In this document: piece by piece, positions 43,664 to 55,241 of the stretch
Layout: the number at the start of each line of letters is the position of its first letter
Numbering within the stretch: the stretch's first letter is position 1
NCBI GenBank assembly: GCA_032629725.1
Contig: JAFEVB010000007.1
Coordinates: 248,001 to 312,000, forward strand
Source of the DNA: Gremmenia infestans
Lineage: Eukaryota; Ascomycota; Leotiomycetes; Helotiales; Hamatocanthoscyphaceae
Reading direction: 5' to 3'
DNA length: 64,000 nt
Made by a program: the position numbers and the translations under genes
Notes under the pieces: generated by a model
Told to the model about the DNA's origin: nothing
Database searches by the model: none
What the model saw: only the letters and a program-made list of their open reading frames with translations

Positions 43664-45200
43664 ATGAGCGAGCTCCTCACATACCTGCAAGCCAATGAAC
43701 CCCAATTTCGCAAGTTCGTCTACTCCCTTTCCCCCTCCGGCCTTGCCTTGTTCTTCACCTCCACTCCACTGTATCACACATCCACACCGAGAAGTACTTG
43801 TAAAACTAACGCAGACAACCAGAGCCCGCCTAGGCGCCCTCTACTCGGACTTTCGCCCCCAAGCAACCCTCAACCCCGACGGCTACAGCGCCAACATCAG
43901 CGCCTGGCTCTCGGCCCTCTCTTCTGCTCTGCTCGCCGGCGCCGTGCCCTCCTCGCCAAACCTCCTCACCCTAAACATCAACGAGTCCCTTCTGCAATCC
44001 CTCGAAAGCAAAGAATGGGGTCGCCCCTTAGCGCTGGGGACAGTTGTGAGAGAGGGGATGAATAGGGGGGTTTTGGTGGGCGTCAAGGAGTTTGAGAGTT
44101 TGGAAGGAAGTCTTTATAATAGGCGGAAGGGGTGGGGACTTAGCCCGTGGGAGGTGTTGAGTTGGGGGGCGCGGATGCTGGGTCTTGCTGGTGGGGCGAG
44201 TGGGGAGGATAAAGTGCCTGTTGGGGGCGTGGTCGTGCTTCCTAATGTTGAGGCGGCCGCAAAGGAGTTTGTGAAGCGGATAGACGGGAAGAGGAGTAGA
44301 ACGGACAGGATATACTCGAAAGCTGCTTTTAGGGAGGAGTTTGGGGATGTGTTGGGGAAGGAGAAGGACCTTTCGGAGAGTGATTTTGAGGTCTTCTTGA
44401 GGTTTTTAGCGAGGGATAAAGGGCTGGTGGCTTGGGATGGGGAGACGGTCAAGTTGAAGGCGAGTGGGGACAAGAGTGTGAGTGTTATTACAGAGGAGGA
44501 TACGAGTATTGCGTCTCTGAAGACGTTGATTGAGGATTTGGAGCTTCAGACTACGATTCTAAGTAGAAGGGTCGATGAGTTGGGCATGACGGCGAAGGAG
44601 GCTGTTGCGCGAAAGAACAGGGTAGCAGCACTTGCGGCTCTTCGATCGAAGAAGCTGGCCGAGACGACACTCACGAAACGACATGCTACTTTGGGACAGC
44701 TGGAAGAAGTTTTCTCGAAGATTGAACAAGCCGCCGACCAGGTCGAGCTCGTCAACGTCATGGAAACCAGCTCTCGCGTTCTTTCCGGTCTCAACAAGGA
44801 GGTTGGAGGTGTGGAGAGAGTCGATGATGTCGTTGACCAATTACGAGACCAAATGAGCCAAGTCGACGAAGTCGGTAATGTTATTACCGAAATCGGCCAA
44901 GGCGCTGGTGCAGTGGATGAGACTGAGGTCGACGATGAGCTCGAGGCCATGGAGCGCGAAGAGAGAGAGAAGAGGGAAGCTAAGGAGCGAGCAGAGAGAG
45001 AAGAAAAGGAGAGGCTGGAGGCTGCAGAAACAAGGCGAAGATTGGCAGCCCTAGAAGAGGTAGAGCGTGAAGCTGCGAAGTCTAAAGAGGAGGTAAGCAA
45101 TAAGTCAGAAGAGTTGATTACCGGGCAATCAGTTGAGGATACCGTGACGCAGATGCAGGACATGTCTCTAGAGCCGAGACGAATTGCGGAAACAGGTTAA
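43664..45200 (+). CDS. SNF7-family ESCRT-III protein, CHMP7-like
   Basis: Two exons: 43664-43713 and 43823-45200 (475 residues). Exon 1 encodes MSELLTYLQANEPQFR and splices to ARLGALYSDFRPQATLNPDGY, the expected opening of fungal CHMP7-type proteins. The N-terminal half is the winged-helix-like region (WGRPLALGTVVREGM, WGLSPWEVLSWGARML). Residues about 245-400 are the Snf7 helical core (LKTLIEDLELQTTILSRRVDEL; LGQLEEVFSKIEQAADQVELV). After it comes a charged coiled coil and a C-terminal segment VEDTVTQMQDMSLEPRRIAE resembling a MIM1 motif for Vps4. CHMP7 recruits ESCRT-III to the inner nuclear membrane for pore quality control and envelope sealing; yeast Chm7 is the counterpart. Antisense Ser-rich frames are shadows of the coiled coil. 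Confidence 0.88.
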
Positions 45201-45277
45201 GGTAGTGAGCACATATGCATGTCACGTTGGCGTTGGTGCATTGGGAGATATTTCTGGGAAGCGCTGCTAGAAGCAGG

Positions 45278-46692
45278 CTATTGTTGTATAGTTTTCATTG
45301 TAGAAGTATCTGAGCTAATACCAGTATCATTCTCAAGTATTGGAATGCCGTTCGAGTATTGTGACGAAGGATGCAACGTAGAATTGCCACTTCCTTCGTC
45401 AGGGAACCTTCGTTGCGCTCCATCAGGGCCGTCCGCCGAAGTATATGAAGCATTCGGGATGTTTTGCAACGAGCTTTGAGGTTGCCTGTTTGCTGTAGTT
45501 CCATTGTCTTTCCTCTCGGTGTCCGTAGGAGCTGGTGTAGCATATGGCGAAACAAATGCTATAGGTCCAGTGGCACTCGGCTCTTCTGCTTCGACAGGAG
45601 GAACAACAGGCTTAGTAGGGAGTTTCCGCCGTGCATTAGCAATGAGATCTCGAAACGAGTCATCATGCTTATTTGCCCATGCTTTCCCATCGAAGTTTTT
45701 GTCCTTAATTTGAGAACCGGGATCCATCGAATAAGAGGCCTGTGCTCTTACTCCCTGAGTTCGCTCCCAGACCTCAAGTTCCCTTTTTAAGTCACTCTTC
45801 CCTTTGGGAAACCTTGCGTCACAGTTTGAGTTCCATAGAGTGACCCATTCCGTAAATCTCCGTTCCAACATCTGCCTTGAACCCATCGCCGAGACCCCTT
45901 GATCCACAAGTTTCCTTTTGAGCGGGCCGTCTTTGACCATAGAATAATTTAATTGCGCCAGTCGCTCAGGCCGCTTGACTTCCACAGAGGGCGGCTCTGC
46001 AGGGCTTTGTATTGATCCTTTCGAATTTCTTGGCCGATTCGGCTCATCCATGCATCCTCGATCCAGGTGTGAGTTGATCATCACCTCTTTCACTAACTTC
46101 TGACAAACGGGGCATTGGACGACTCCTTTTTCTATAAATGTAATGTTAACATAAAGCACTTCCGGAATAGCGTAAGACTTGACTAACCAGGGATAAAGTC
46201 CTCATCATCGACATCTGAATCAACCACTATTACTCGCGTAGCAGGCTGAGGGGCCAGCCGCCTCGAGGACCTCGTTCTCTTCGTGGATGGACCGTCCTCT
46301 GCACTACCTAGCTCCGAATCTTCCCTACTCCGTTTCGGCGAAGCACTCCTTGCTATGGGTGTCAGTCTCTCCTTTGTGTATTCCACAATCTCGGGCCGCG
46401 CAGCCTTGAAAGCCTCCACCATATCATATACAGTATTGTTGAACTTGAGTTTGACCTCTTGGTCAGGCGTCCGACAACCTGGACATAGTCCATTTCCGCC
46501 CAAGGCTCTCCTTATGCACAGTGAACAGAAGGTATGCGAACATGAGGTAATCATCGGGTTTTCGTAGAAGTCTTTGCAAACTTGACATCGTAGTGCGGCC
46601 TCGACGGCGCTGAGTTTTGGTAATGGTGTCGCAAGCCAGTCGGTGGAATCTAAGACTTGGGAGCCATCATCTCTGAGCGCTTTGCCGTTCAT
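45278..46692 (-). CDS. RAD18: Postreplication-repair E3 ubiquitin ligase Rad18
   Basis: Two exons on the minus strand: 46692-46188 and 46131-45278 (452 residues), separated by a 56-nt intron. RING finger at residues 36-73 (CQVC, CSHTFC, CSLC, CPGC). Basic linker with KRTRSSRR. UBZ4 zinc finger from about Cys175 (CPVC, then HLDRGC). A SAP-like DNA-binding helix pair follows (LNYSMVKDGPLKRKLVDQGVS, then RQMLERRFTEWVTLWN). After it is the Rad6-binding region (RELEVWERTQG) and a disordered tail. Rad18 with Rad6 monoubiquitinates PCNA at stalled forks. A UBZ between RING and SAP is the canonical order, so this is full length. It is divergent from POL32 with 410 bp between starts. Confidence 0.94.
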
Positions 46693-47102
46693 GTTGGGTG
46701 GTAAGATCTTTATCTCGTCGGCAGGATCGCAGGTTTCATTCGGATTTGGAGAAGTCCTCTTAGTATTTGGGACAATGGCGGGGGCGGATCATAGGTATGT
46801 GATGTTGCCGCACGCGCCTTGAAGTCAACAAGTTTGAGGGCGTTGCAAATATAATAAATATTGTGAAAGAACAAATTATAATAGACCGCAGAAAGTATTC
46901 ACTCTTTGGAGAATGGAAGGGAAAACATTTCTCTACTGGACTATACTGTAAAAGACGAGAAGTTTCCTGGAAGTTGAAGAGGGTCTAAAGTCCCGGGATC
47001 ATTGATTTTGGAAGAAAGTCGCGTAGAGTGGATTTGGAAGCGCGTCGCGTCGACCCAGCTCCTTAAAAAACCCCAGGTCTTCAACATCAAACCCACAGCA
47101 CA
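46693..47102. promoter_or_regulatory. Shared divergent promoter region, RAD18/POL32
   Basis: 410 bp separate the start codons of two DNA-damage-tolerance genes. No coding frame. Near-symmetric spacing would allow common regulation. I see a GGCGCGTGCGGC-like stretch around 46810-46825 on the minus strand but cannot assign a factor. Confidence 0.45.
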
Positions 47103-48675
47103 ATGGCGGACTACAAGAGCTACTTAGCTGCGAGTATCTTGACTGAGGATAAAGTAGTAAGACTATGCATCCAAAAGATATTATCACTGCAACTAAAAAT
47201 GCCTGCAGGTCACTTATCGCCTTCTTAGCCGGGCTCTTAAAGTCCATGTCAATGCAGCAAAGGAGTGAGTGTTGCACTCAACTTCTCAGGCAACATATTG
47301 ACAGACAGTAGAATGCTCTATGACTTCCATAGTCAGCAGAATGCGAAGAAACCTAGAGCTGTCCATGCAACCTATCTCGTCAGCGGCACAAAACGAAAAG
47401 AAACACCCGTTGTAACGAATGGAGGGGCAAAGAAGGATGGCGAGGACGATTATATGCAGAGCAGCCCGTTCATGAGCAGCTCAATGCCACAACCGGAGGA
47501 AGATACTGGAGAAACCTCCGTCTTGACTATATCCTTGGTGCGCGAAGAGGAGTTGAACGGTAATGCTTTCTTTCCGCAGACGAGTAGTCGTTATGCTAAT
47601 ACGTTCTTAAGATCTCCGCTCCCAATACGAGAAGATTAGTGCGATACATATCTACAGTCTCGAACCCCATCCATTGAAGGTACGGTCTTTCCCTAATACT
47701 AGAACTATAGCTTATAAAACTAGGATCTACAGGTACTTTCAGATGTAACCCGAGAAATGCAAGAACTCTGCGCCACTGAAGACCCCCTCGAATCCGCCTC
47801 CAAATACGGTTCAATAATAAGCAAGAACGTCAAACGACGAGCACCCCAAAGACCACCTCCAGCAGCCGCTCCCGTCCCAGCAAAGGTCTCAGCAGTTAAA
47901 CCCAAACCCTCCGAGACCAAAGAACCCCCTAAGTCCAAACCCGTAAAAGAAGAGCCTAAGTCCCAACCCTCGAATGCAAACGACTTTTTCGGGAAAGGAA
48001 AAGTGAAGGCCAAACCAGTAGCTACAAGCAACCCCTCCAGCAAAGAATCTACTCCCAATCCGCCGACCTTGAAGAAAGAATCATCCAGCATTTTCAAGTC
48101 TTTCGCCAAAGCCAAGCCCAAGCCGAAAACAGAAGAAGTAACAGACGAGCCCATGAAGGATGTCTCAGATGACGAGGAAGAAATTTATGTTCCACCTCCC
48201 CCATCGAAAGAAATTGTAGACAGCGATCGTAAGTCTAGGAAAGAACGGGAAGCGGTGCTAAAGCAAATGATGGAGGAAGATGACGACGATGAGGAACCAG
48301 CTGTAGCGTCGCCTGAGGTGGTGGAAGAAGAGGAGCCTATTGAAGAGCCGAAACCGAAGGCTGAGTCTGAGGAAAAGGAAGAGCCACCTGTTGTTAGTGG
48401 TGGGAGAAGGAGGGGACGTAGAAGGGTTATGAAGAAGAAGACCGTGAAAGATGATGAGGGATATCTCGGTATGTTACATCTACTACGTATTGTATGTCCC
48501 TTGCTAACGAAAGACAGTGACGAAAGAGGAGATGGCTTGGGAATCTTTCTCTGAAGACGAGCCAGCTCCAGCACCGAAGCCGAGAATACAGTCTTCTTCG
48601 ACGACATCTAAGACGAAGAAACCGGCTGCTAAGACGGGGCAGGGGAGTATTATGTCGTTTTTTGGCAAGAAATAA
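47103..48675 (+). CDS. POL32: DNA polymerase delta subunit Pol32/Cdc27 (POLD3)
   Basis: Six exons: 47103-47156, 47209-47264, 47312-47559, 47612-47679, 47733-48468, 48518-48675 (439 residues; all phases consistent). The first 150 residues form the winged-helix part that binds the Pol31-type small subunit (SYLAASILTEDKVVTYRLLSR; AKEMLYDFHSQQNAKKPRAVHATYL; SAIHIYSLEPHPLKVLSDV). The middle is Lys/Pro/Glu-rich and disordered. The extreme C-terminus carries a textbook PCNA-binding PIP box, Q429-x-x-I432-x-x-F435-F436, inside QGSIMSFFGKK. Pol32 increases Pol delta processivity and is also a subunit of the translesion polymerase zeta, so it works downstream of the neighbouring Rad18. The five introns are 47-53 nt. 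Confidence 0.93.
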
Positions 48676-49036
48676 GGGGTAAGGCAAAATGTGTTCTACG
48701 GCTATGAGCGAGCGGGCTTGTTTATGTTTTCAGGGGCTAGATACATGTAATTCACGAGGGACGAGAATGGGACAAGTGTAAGCGCTTGTCAATAGATGAT
48801 TGCTCTATCTCCAGTCCATGATTTGTTCTGAAGCCATCTCACGGTTTGCAAATGATTCTGCGGTCTGAAGGTTCTTCTGATCAACCTATTCCAAAACTCA
48901 TACCCATACATAGTACTGTAGCTCAAGCGCTCGCCCCGATACAGAAATGAATCTAATGCACGTCTATGTGAATAAAACCATGCCTCTCAAACTCCAATTC
49001 CCATGTCATAAACCCTCTCTTATCTCGAAACACTCC
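48676..49036. other. Convergent gap, nothing seen
   Basis: 361 bp between POL32 and the GH125 gene, whose stop codons face each other. Short frames only. Confidence 0.4.
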
Positions 49037-50852
49037 TCACTCAATTATATACGGTTCTGCACCTTCTCCGAAAAGCAAATGTGGTTTGCGCTTTGCGAGA
49101 TCCAGAATAGTTTGAGCGAAGACGCTGTTGGCCCATGCGAACCAGCTTCCTATCATGCAGTCAGTAGTCTGTGATGTTATGCGTGCATAGAGAAGGGGGG
49201 GAGGGCAAATTTGAAGACTTACGGGTATAATCCAAAATCCTATTTACGTTTATGGATTCATGTACAAGACCTAGTTTACTAGCACGGAGCACCAGCTCTA
49301 TACATTCCTTGATCTCTTTGTCGTCATCCGAGGTCATGGCTTGAAGGAGCAAACTCATGGGCCAAGCGTATTCGAGCCCAATATGCGGACCTATATTCTG
49401 TCAAAACTAAACAACAAGACAGACGAAATATAGGAACTTGCCTCCAATACCATGAAAAGCATGTCCCTGAAGATAGTACGGATTCCCCGACTTCTCCAAT
49501 AACATCTTTCTTGTGTTCTTATATACCTGATGGTCCTTATCCACAAACCCCATAATCGGCAACGCGAGCAATGATGGTACATTTGCATCATCCATCAAGA
49601 TCTGGGATCCATATCCATCTACCTCATAAGCAAAGACACGGCCATATTTCTTATGCTGTATAACCCCGTACTCCCAAATCCCGTCTGTGATGGCTGTAGC
49701 GCGCTTCTCCAGGGTTTGGGAAAGTGCTAGCTTGTTTGCTTTCTTGAGGACTTCGGAGGCGCGTTTGAGCTCTACTGCCATTTGAGCATTTGCTGGGATG
49801 TAAAATCCCAATATGGTGGCATCATCGCTAGGACGAAATGCGCTTCTGACCAAGCCCGTGCCGTAGTTTAAGGGGTTTCCGACTCCACCAAGTGACAGAG
49901 TCTCTGTGCCTGCATCTGTTTTTCGGCTGAAAGTATACGAGTTTTTCTCAAATCTCCCGGTCGTTGGATCAAAAGTCGACTGCGACTGTTGGTCGATGAC
50001 TGCTAGGACGGTATCGAGGGCTTTATACCATCTTGGAGTCAGGAAGGCGAGAGACCCTGTATGCTTAAAGAACGTGTTCCCTAGAGCCAGGAAATGCGCC
50101 AAAGAGTCCAGCTCATATTTGCATTCGAAGACAACGGAGGGTTCATATGCAGGGTGAACATTGTCATCCTGTCCATTCTGACTAGGGGGGAGCTTTGAAC
50201 CTGGTGGGGGTTGGAAAGCATTGCAGTATGGGGACTCGATGACGTATTCGGACTGAGTGTTTATAGCACCCAATATCAGATTAAATATCTGTTTATCCTT
50301 CTTGGCTAGAGGCTGGTATTGAAGTAATTGGTTCGTCGAGTCGCGTAACCATTCTGCATTGATGTCACCTGTGACCACAAATGAATGAGGTCCCTCCCAT
50401 TTCCCTTCGTCCTTTAGACCCCGCGCCTTTAGCTCTGTATGTTTGCTTGTCCCATCAACATGCCATCGTACGGTCGTATCCAGCGTATTTGGGAAAGCGT
50501 TTTCAAAGAGCCGCGCTAGGTCCTTATCCACCATCTTGCCCGTAATGTCCTCGATTACCTTCTCGACGAGCGGTGAGTTGAAGGTCCGGCAGAGTATCGA
50601 CGGGCGCTGGAATGGCAAAGACATTGGGCCTTCTGAAAGCGGTTGGCTTGGATCTTATTAGCAGACTTCTTCAATGTGTATGTTTGTAACATACTGGACG
50701 AAAGTTGAGTATTTCTTGTAATCTGGACATGCCCGCGCATAGTCCTTAGCTTTCCCCTCCGCAAGAACAGACTGCCAATTCTCCTGATCCGCAGTGGCAG
50801 CAGTCAATGCTCCCAAGCAGAGCATCCATGGTCGAAATGCGGAAAGATGCAT
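49037..50852 (-). CDS. Exo-alpha-1,6-mannosidase, GH125 (secretory)
   Basis: Four exons on the minus strand: 50852-50695, 50646-49442, 49390-49223, 49149-49037 (547 residues). A signal peptide (MHLSAFRPWMLCLGALTAATA) opens the protein. Family landmarks follow in order: HQPLSEGPMSLPFQRPSILC, ENAFPNTLDTTVRWH, VVTGDINAEWLRDSTNQLL, VFECKYELDSLAHFL, VFAYEVDGYGSQILMDDANVPSLLALP, HAFHGIGGPHIGLEYAWPMS. GH125 enzymes remove non-reducing-end alpha-1,6-mannose, acting here on fungal N-glycans or mannoproteins in the secretory route or outside the cell. The second intron (49391-49441, 51 nt) has a GC donor (GGAG|GCAAGT); only this restores the conserved HGIGGPHIG. The first intron uses an acceptor after CCAAG that is in phase, whereas nearby CAG acceptors are not. 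Confidence 0.93.
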
Positions 50853-51759
50853 GATTGAGAATTGCTCAGGCGCAGTGAGACTTTCTCACTCCAACTCAAT
50901 TGTGGTGGACGAAGCCTTTCATGGAGATAGCTGTCCTTGGGATAAGGTTGCTCCTAAGAGTACTAATCAATCGCGCGGTGAGTCTCCCCCACTAATAAAC
51001 TACCTAGCACAAGATATCATCGATGGTGGTGGTTGTTGTGTAGACAGGGTTCTTGACTGCTTTGTTGAATAGGTGGTTTCAAGCCTCGCGCAATAAGGCT
51101 GTCGATCGTCTGCAAGGATCTTTTTTCTCATCAGCAGCAGCGACCACCCACTTTGCATTGATGTCAAGCAGAACATCGACAAAGTGACATTTCGACACTT
51201 AAGGTCTGGATATGTGCCTATATCCAAAACAACATACGACTAACATTGCAGATGAATCATCTTACTATGATCGCATTTTAGCTAAGGTAGTTACCACTTT
51301 CAGTCTTGCGGAACAATGAGCAGCTTTCCCACCTACCACCTGTGTCAACACTACACAGGCTCTGTACGAGATGCAATATCTGCTAGACCTCAATTCTATA
51401 GCTCTTACTGCTATTTATAGTTTACAAGGGAAGTGGCGGGACATCTTGTATCAAAGGATCGGATTTGAGGACGAGTTGGTACTGATTTCTCATATCCTTC
51501 CTAGCTCTGACACTAAAGCATCTTTTCTTGGAAGCCATTCATAAATCATTCTTCATTGGACCTTAATTCATCATGCTTCCCGTTCAAATGTTGCTTTAAC
51601 TACTCTCTATTTATACACCGCAACGGCAAATCCTCCAATTGCTGGTTAGATGAAGGTCCAAGACAAGCAAAGCAAAGCATGAAATCCGTCTCCAGCAATC
51701 CTATCAGGCAAGAAAGCAAAGCCTGATATCTCCTTTGCTCACTCTAATTCAAAACCAAC
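50853..51759. other. Intergenic gap, nothing seen
   Basis: 907 bp between the start of the GH125 gene and the stop codon of the SDR gene, both on the minus strand. No credible coding frame. The 3' end of the SDR transcript and the GH125 promoter must lie here. Confidence 0.4.
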
Positions 51760-52716
51760 TCAGAGGGTACCAGTAATACCCGGCTGAATGTACTCCAGAA
51801 TCACACTCAGTTCCTTCCAGACCTTCTCGGATGCTAGCTTACCATCCTCACTTTTCACGAACGGGGAAAGTTCACTTTCGTCCACCTTCCCATCATGCAT
51901 ATATTTCCCCTGTGCCTCTGGTCCTGCCACTGCACCCGCGACCAGCGTACGACTGCCCACCTCTGTATTCCTCGCAAGGAAGAATTTCATGATAGCTAGA
52001 CCCCAACCTGCGTCGCGCGCTAATTCTGAATGGCACAGTCCTGGGTTGAGTATGTTAAGGATCACGCCGGATCCCTCCAGACTTGGTGCAATCTGACGAA
52101 ATACAAGCACTTCGAGGAGTTTGCTTAAGGGGTAGCGATCCCAGGCATCAAACTTGGACTCGTCATCAAGAGCGTCAAAGATTTTTGGTTCGTTCCGCTC
52201 GGCGAATTTCGCCTGGCCGTGAACTTCGCTTGACACGATGGTGAGGCGGGGCATGATACCGAACTTTTTGGCAGAGGATATGAGCTTTGGAAGCAAAAGC
52301 AGGGCGAGGTAGAAAGTACTGATGACATTGACTGTAAGCGTGCTTTCGTGGCCTTCGAAGACCTGCCATTTGCCAGCCGCAATACCGGCGTTCTCGAGAA
52401 GGACGTCAAGACGAGGCAGTTTGGACGCTCGATCAGCGAATGCCTTGACGGATGCATATGAGGAGAGGTCGAGAGGCCAGACTTCTATGACTTCAGGACT
52501 GCACCTTGTGGTGCTCTCAATGTCGTGTTTAGCTGCCTCGCCAGCTTTGGTATTCCGGACGGCGAGGATGAGTTTGGAGGCGCCGAGTCGAGCAAGATGA
52601 CGAGCGGCTTCCTTTCCTAGGCCGACGTTGGAGCCTGTCACGATTATCGTTTGTCCTGCGCATGAAGTTGTTGGGTAGGTGGGTTTTACGAATAGTTGTG
52701 AGTATATGAATCCCAT
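51760..52716 (-). CDS. Short-chain dehydrogenase/reductase (retinol-dehydrogenase-like)
   Basis: Intronless, 318 residues, ATG at 52716. Classical-to-divergent SDR motifs: cofactor motif TGSNVGLGKEAARHLARLGA at residues 27-46, the DLSSYASVKAF strand, ENAGIAAG (in place of NNAG), the catalytic Ser in TIVSSEVHG and the catalytic Y-x-x-x-K in YPLSK. The Arg in VRNTKAGE after strand 2 favours NADP(H). The opening MGFIYSQLFVKPTYP is typical of a fungal group often found beside secondary-metabolism genes, but no polyketide or peptide synthase lies in this window. Substrate unknown. It stands alone between two gene-poor gaps. Confidence 0.88.
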   Translation of the reverse strand: MGFIYSQLFVKPTYPTTSCAGQTIIVTGSNVGLGKEAARHLARLGASKLILAVRNTKAGEAAKHDIESTTRCSPEVIEVWPLDLSSYASVKAFADRASKLPRLDVLLENAGIAAGKWQVFEGHESTLTVNVISTFYLALLLLPKLISSAKKFGIMPRLTIVSSEVHGQAKFAERNEPKIFDALDDESKFDAWDRYPLSKLLEVLVFRQIAPSLEGSGVILNILNPGLCHSELARDAGWGLAIMKFFLARNTEVGSRTLVAGAVAGPEAQGKYMHDGKVDESELSPFVKSEDGKLASEKVWKELSVILEYIQPGITGTL

Positions 52717-54025
52717 TTTGGCGACGGCGATCTATATGGTGGCAATGTGGAGCACAAGTGTGAGTGAGATATTGTTGTTGAAGCTTCACGGGAAGGACGA
52801 GGCTAAGATGTATATATAAACGTCATATAAATTAACACTCGAGACTGCAGGGCCTAGACAAATTGCATGCAAATGAATTGCATGACTAGCTTGTCATCTC
52901 ATTCATCTCCCTATATGGATACTAGTACAATATGCAACCTAGGTAGCCTATTTGTTCAATCCGCAAGTGCAGGGGTGGTGATAATCTTGAAAGTTGGTCA
53001 GCTACAACGTGTGCAGGGTCTTTTCTCTGCTCAGAACTTGGTACATCGTTTATCGTACATGCGACCAATTATAGATATATTTATCCAAATGATCCTGAAC
53101 ATAAAGTTTCATGGTAGCACTGCCATACAAAAGTCCCATAGGTCTGTGATTCTACAGTTGAAAACGTACAAGGTGCGTAACTACGTAACCCATGATGCCT
53201 TACTTGTAAACCTCATGACCATTGACTACCTACCTATTGTATACGAGGAGATAAATGCCTAATGCCGATAAAGCCAACGGTCAGGAGTTAAAACCGGTAT
53301 TAGGAATTTACCGCGTAATTTGATCCCTTTCAACATTGACTGACAAGATATATTAGGTGGTGTTGGCATTTCTTTTAGTGCATACCCCGCGGATACGTTT
53401 CGTGAGTATCGCCCGAAACAGATTAGTGTCCTTGTTCCGTGATAAGATACACGCTACGAGACAATCACCTGAATTAATTAGTAGCAATTTAATTTTCGTT
53501 TGTAGGAAGTATACTTCCTTGTACTACATCGAATCTTTACTATTTAAGTGGTGAGGGGCATATAAGTATGGAGTAAATATTGTCCCGGTGTCAGAACAGT
53601 CGGTCGATTTTGGCCGAATCCCGGAAGCCCGATCGGAATCATCGGGTTTGTTGTGTTTACATACACACGTTCTAGTGGGAGTTTCATTTGCCCAATTTAT
53701 CATTTTTGCGTAATAAGTCTGGAGAATAGAGGTGATTAAAGAGTTTGAATGATCCTCAACTAAGGATTCTCACTTTGGGTTGGCTATTGCGAACCCCAGA
53801 TACGCTAGTTATACTGTATGCGGGATTATACATATCCATGCCAAATAATTTGTTAAAGGATCGACTTGGAGTCGAACCATGCCAGCCTTGGATATAAAGA
53901 AGCCAATCAACCTGCGGTAACTGTTCATAAGCCCGAGTGTGAGCGAATGAGGGAATGGTCTGCAGACCCCTTTGTCTTCAAAAGGAGGCCTAGTTACTTG
54001 AAGAAAACACAACTATCAAGCTCAC
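52717..54025. other. 1.3-kb AT-rich intergenic region
   Basis: No credible gene. The sequence becomes AT-rich after 53000. Directly upstream of the SDR gene are two AATTGCAT copies (52860-52867 and 52875-52882) around a TGCATGCA core. A GTCGAACC T-arm-like string at 53871-53878 was considered as a tRNA and rejected. Confidence 0.35.
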
Positions 54026-54989
54026 AAACCAATTTCTCAAAACCAAAACTCTGATATTCGGCGCAACAGGCGCCGTCGGCTCAGCTATGGCCCGCACAGC
54101 TCATGGACACGGCGCCGAAGTCATCCTTGCAAGCTCAGGCATTTCTAAGCTCCACGCCTCACTTCCGCCCAAGAATAAGCTGGTGGCTTCAAAAGGGTCC
54201 AAGCCGATCTCTTGGACCCCGACAGCGTTCGTGCGGCAGTAACGAAGAGCGGAGCAAAGCACGCGTTCATCTACGCCGCTCTCCAAAGCACCGACTACAT
54301 GCGAGCCACCATCGAAGCGCTAAAATCCGCAGGCATTGACTTTGCTTTCTTCTTGAGCAGCAGCAGTATCCAGCATGACCAGGAGCCTGAAGTGCGAAGT
54401 AATCCTATTGCTTACAAGCATCGGCAGATTGAGAAGAACATAGCGGATATATTTGGGCTGCAGAGATGGGTCACAGTGAGACCCGGGTACTTTGCCAGCA
54501 ATACACTGCAATGGAAGCCGATGATTGCTGATGGTGAGGTGAAGATTTTGTATCCAGATGCCACGTTTCACATGATCTCACCTGAGGATATTGGGAGAGT
54601 TTGTGGTGCGATTACCGTAAGAGGTTGGAAGACGGCGGGAAAGGATACTATATATTTGTGTGGGCCGGCAATTCGATCTCAGAGAGATGCTGTAGCGGCT
54701 ATTGGGAAGGTGTTGGGAAAAGATCTCCGAGTCGCGGGACTTAATGAAGATGCTGCCTTCGAGAAGATAGCGAACCATTATGCTGCAGCAGGTGTGCCGG
54801 AGTCTGCGACCAATGATGCCGCTACCTTCTTCATGAATATTTTGAAGGGTAGAACCCCGGGCGATACATTTACTAATTGTATCTATGTTGGTCCGGCACA
54901 TAAGGAAGGCCAGCATTTTGAGGTATGGAGGACAGGAGGCAACGACATTCGAAGAGTGGGTTGCTGAAAACAAGCAGGGCTTCGTTTGA
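54026..54989 (+). pseudogene. Decayed NmrA-like NAD(P)-binding protein gene
   Basis: The Rossmann opening TLIFGATGAVGSAMARTA (from about 54045) and the strand AEVILASSGISKLH mark an NmrA-like or atypical SDR regulator/oxidoreductase. This frame stops at 54239-54241. The protein continues in another frame from about 54195 (VQADLLDPDSVRAAV) through KHAFIYAALQSTDYMRA, FFLSSSSIQHD and RWVTVRPGYFASNTLQW to about 54940. It then shifts again to end FEEWVAENKQGFV with a TGA at 54987-54989. So one base appears lost near 54181-54200 and one gained near 54930-54945. No intron explains either shift. No in-frame ATG precedes the Rossmann motif after the upstream stop. The coding pattern is otherwise intact, which implies recent inactivation, or sequence errors. 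Confidence 0.65.
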
Positions 54990-55241
54990 GAATTGGGTTT
55001 GGGCAAGTAAAGTTATGTTGACTATGTCGAATTAGCTAAGATACGAGTAAGGAAGATATCTCCTTCCTATTATTCTGTCGGGCATATATACAAGAGAATA
55101 AAAGACTCCGCGAAAAAGCCCTACTCACGTGAGCTCCACGTGATTGGTGGTCTAGGCTGCAACCCGATGTCTCTTTAACCCTAGATAACTACCTATGTCA
55201 TCTTAACACACATCGCATCAATTTCACCGAATAGGTACAAA

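Noticed and set aside
44546..45163. 205-codon Ser-rich minus-strand frame
   Set aside because: Antisense of the CHMP7-like coiled coil; codon shadow.
53840..53960. tRNA-like T-arm on the minus strand (GGTTCGACTCC at about 53869-53879)
   Set aside because: The presumed 3' acceptor end has no complementary 5' partner within 75-110 nt upstream, one T-stem pair is missing, and no A-box-like segment is seen.
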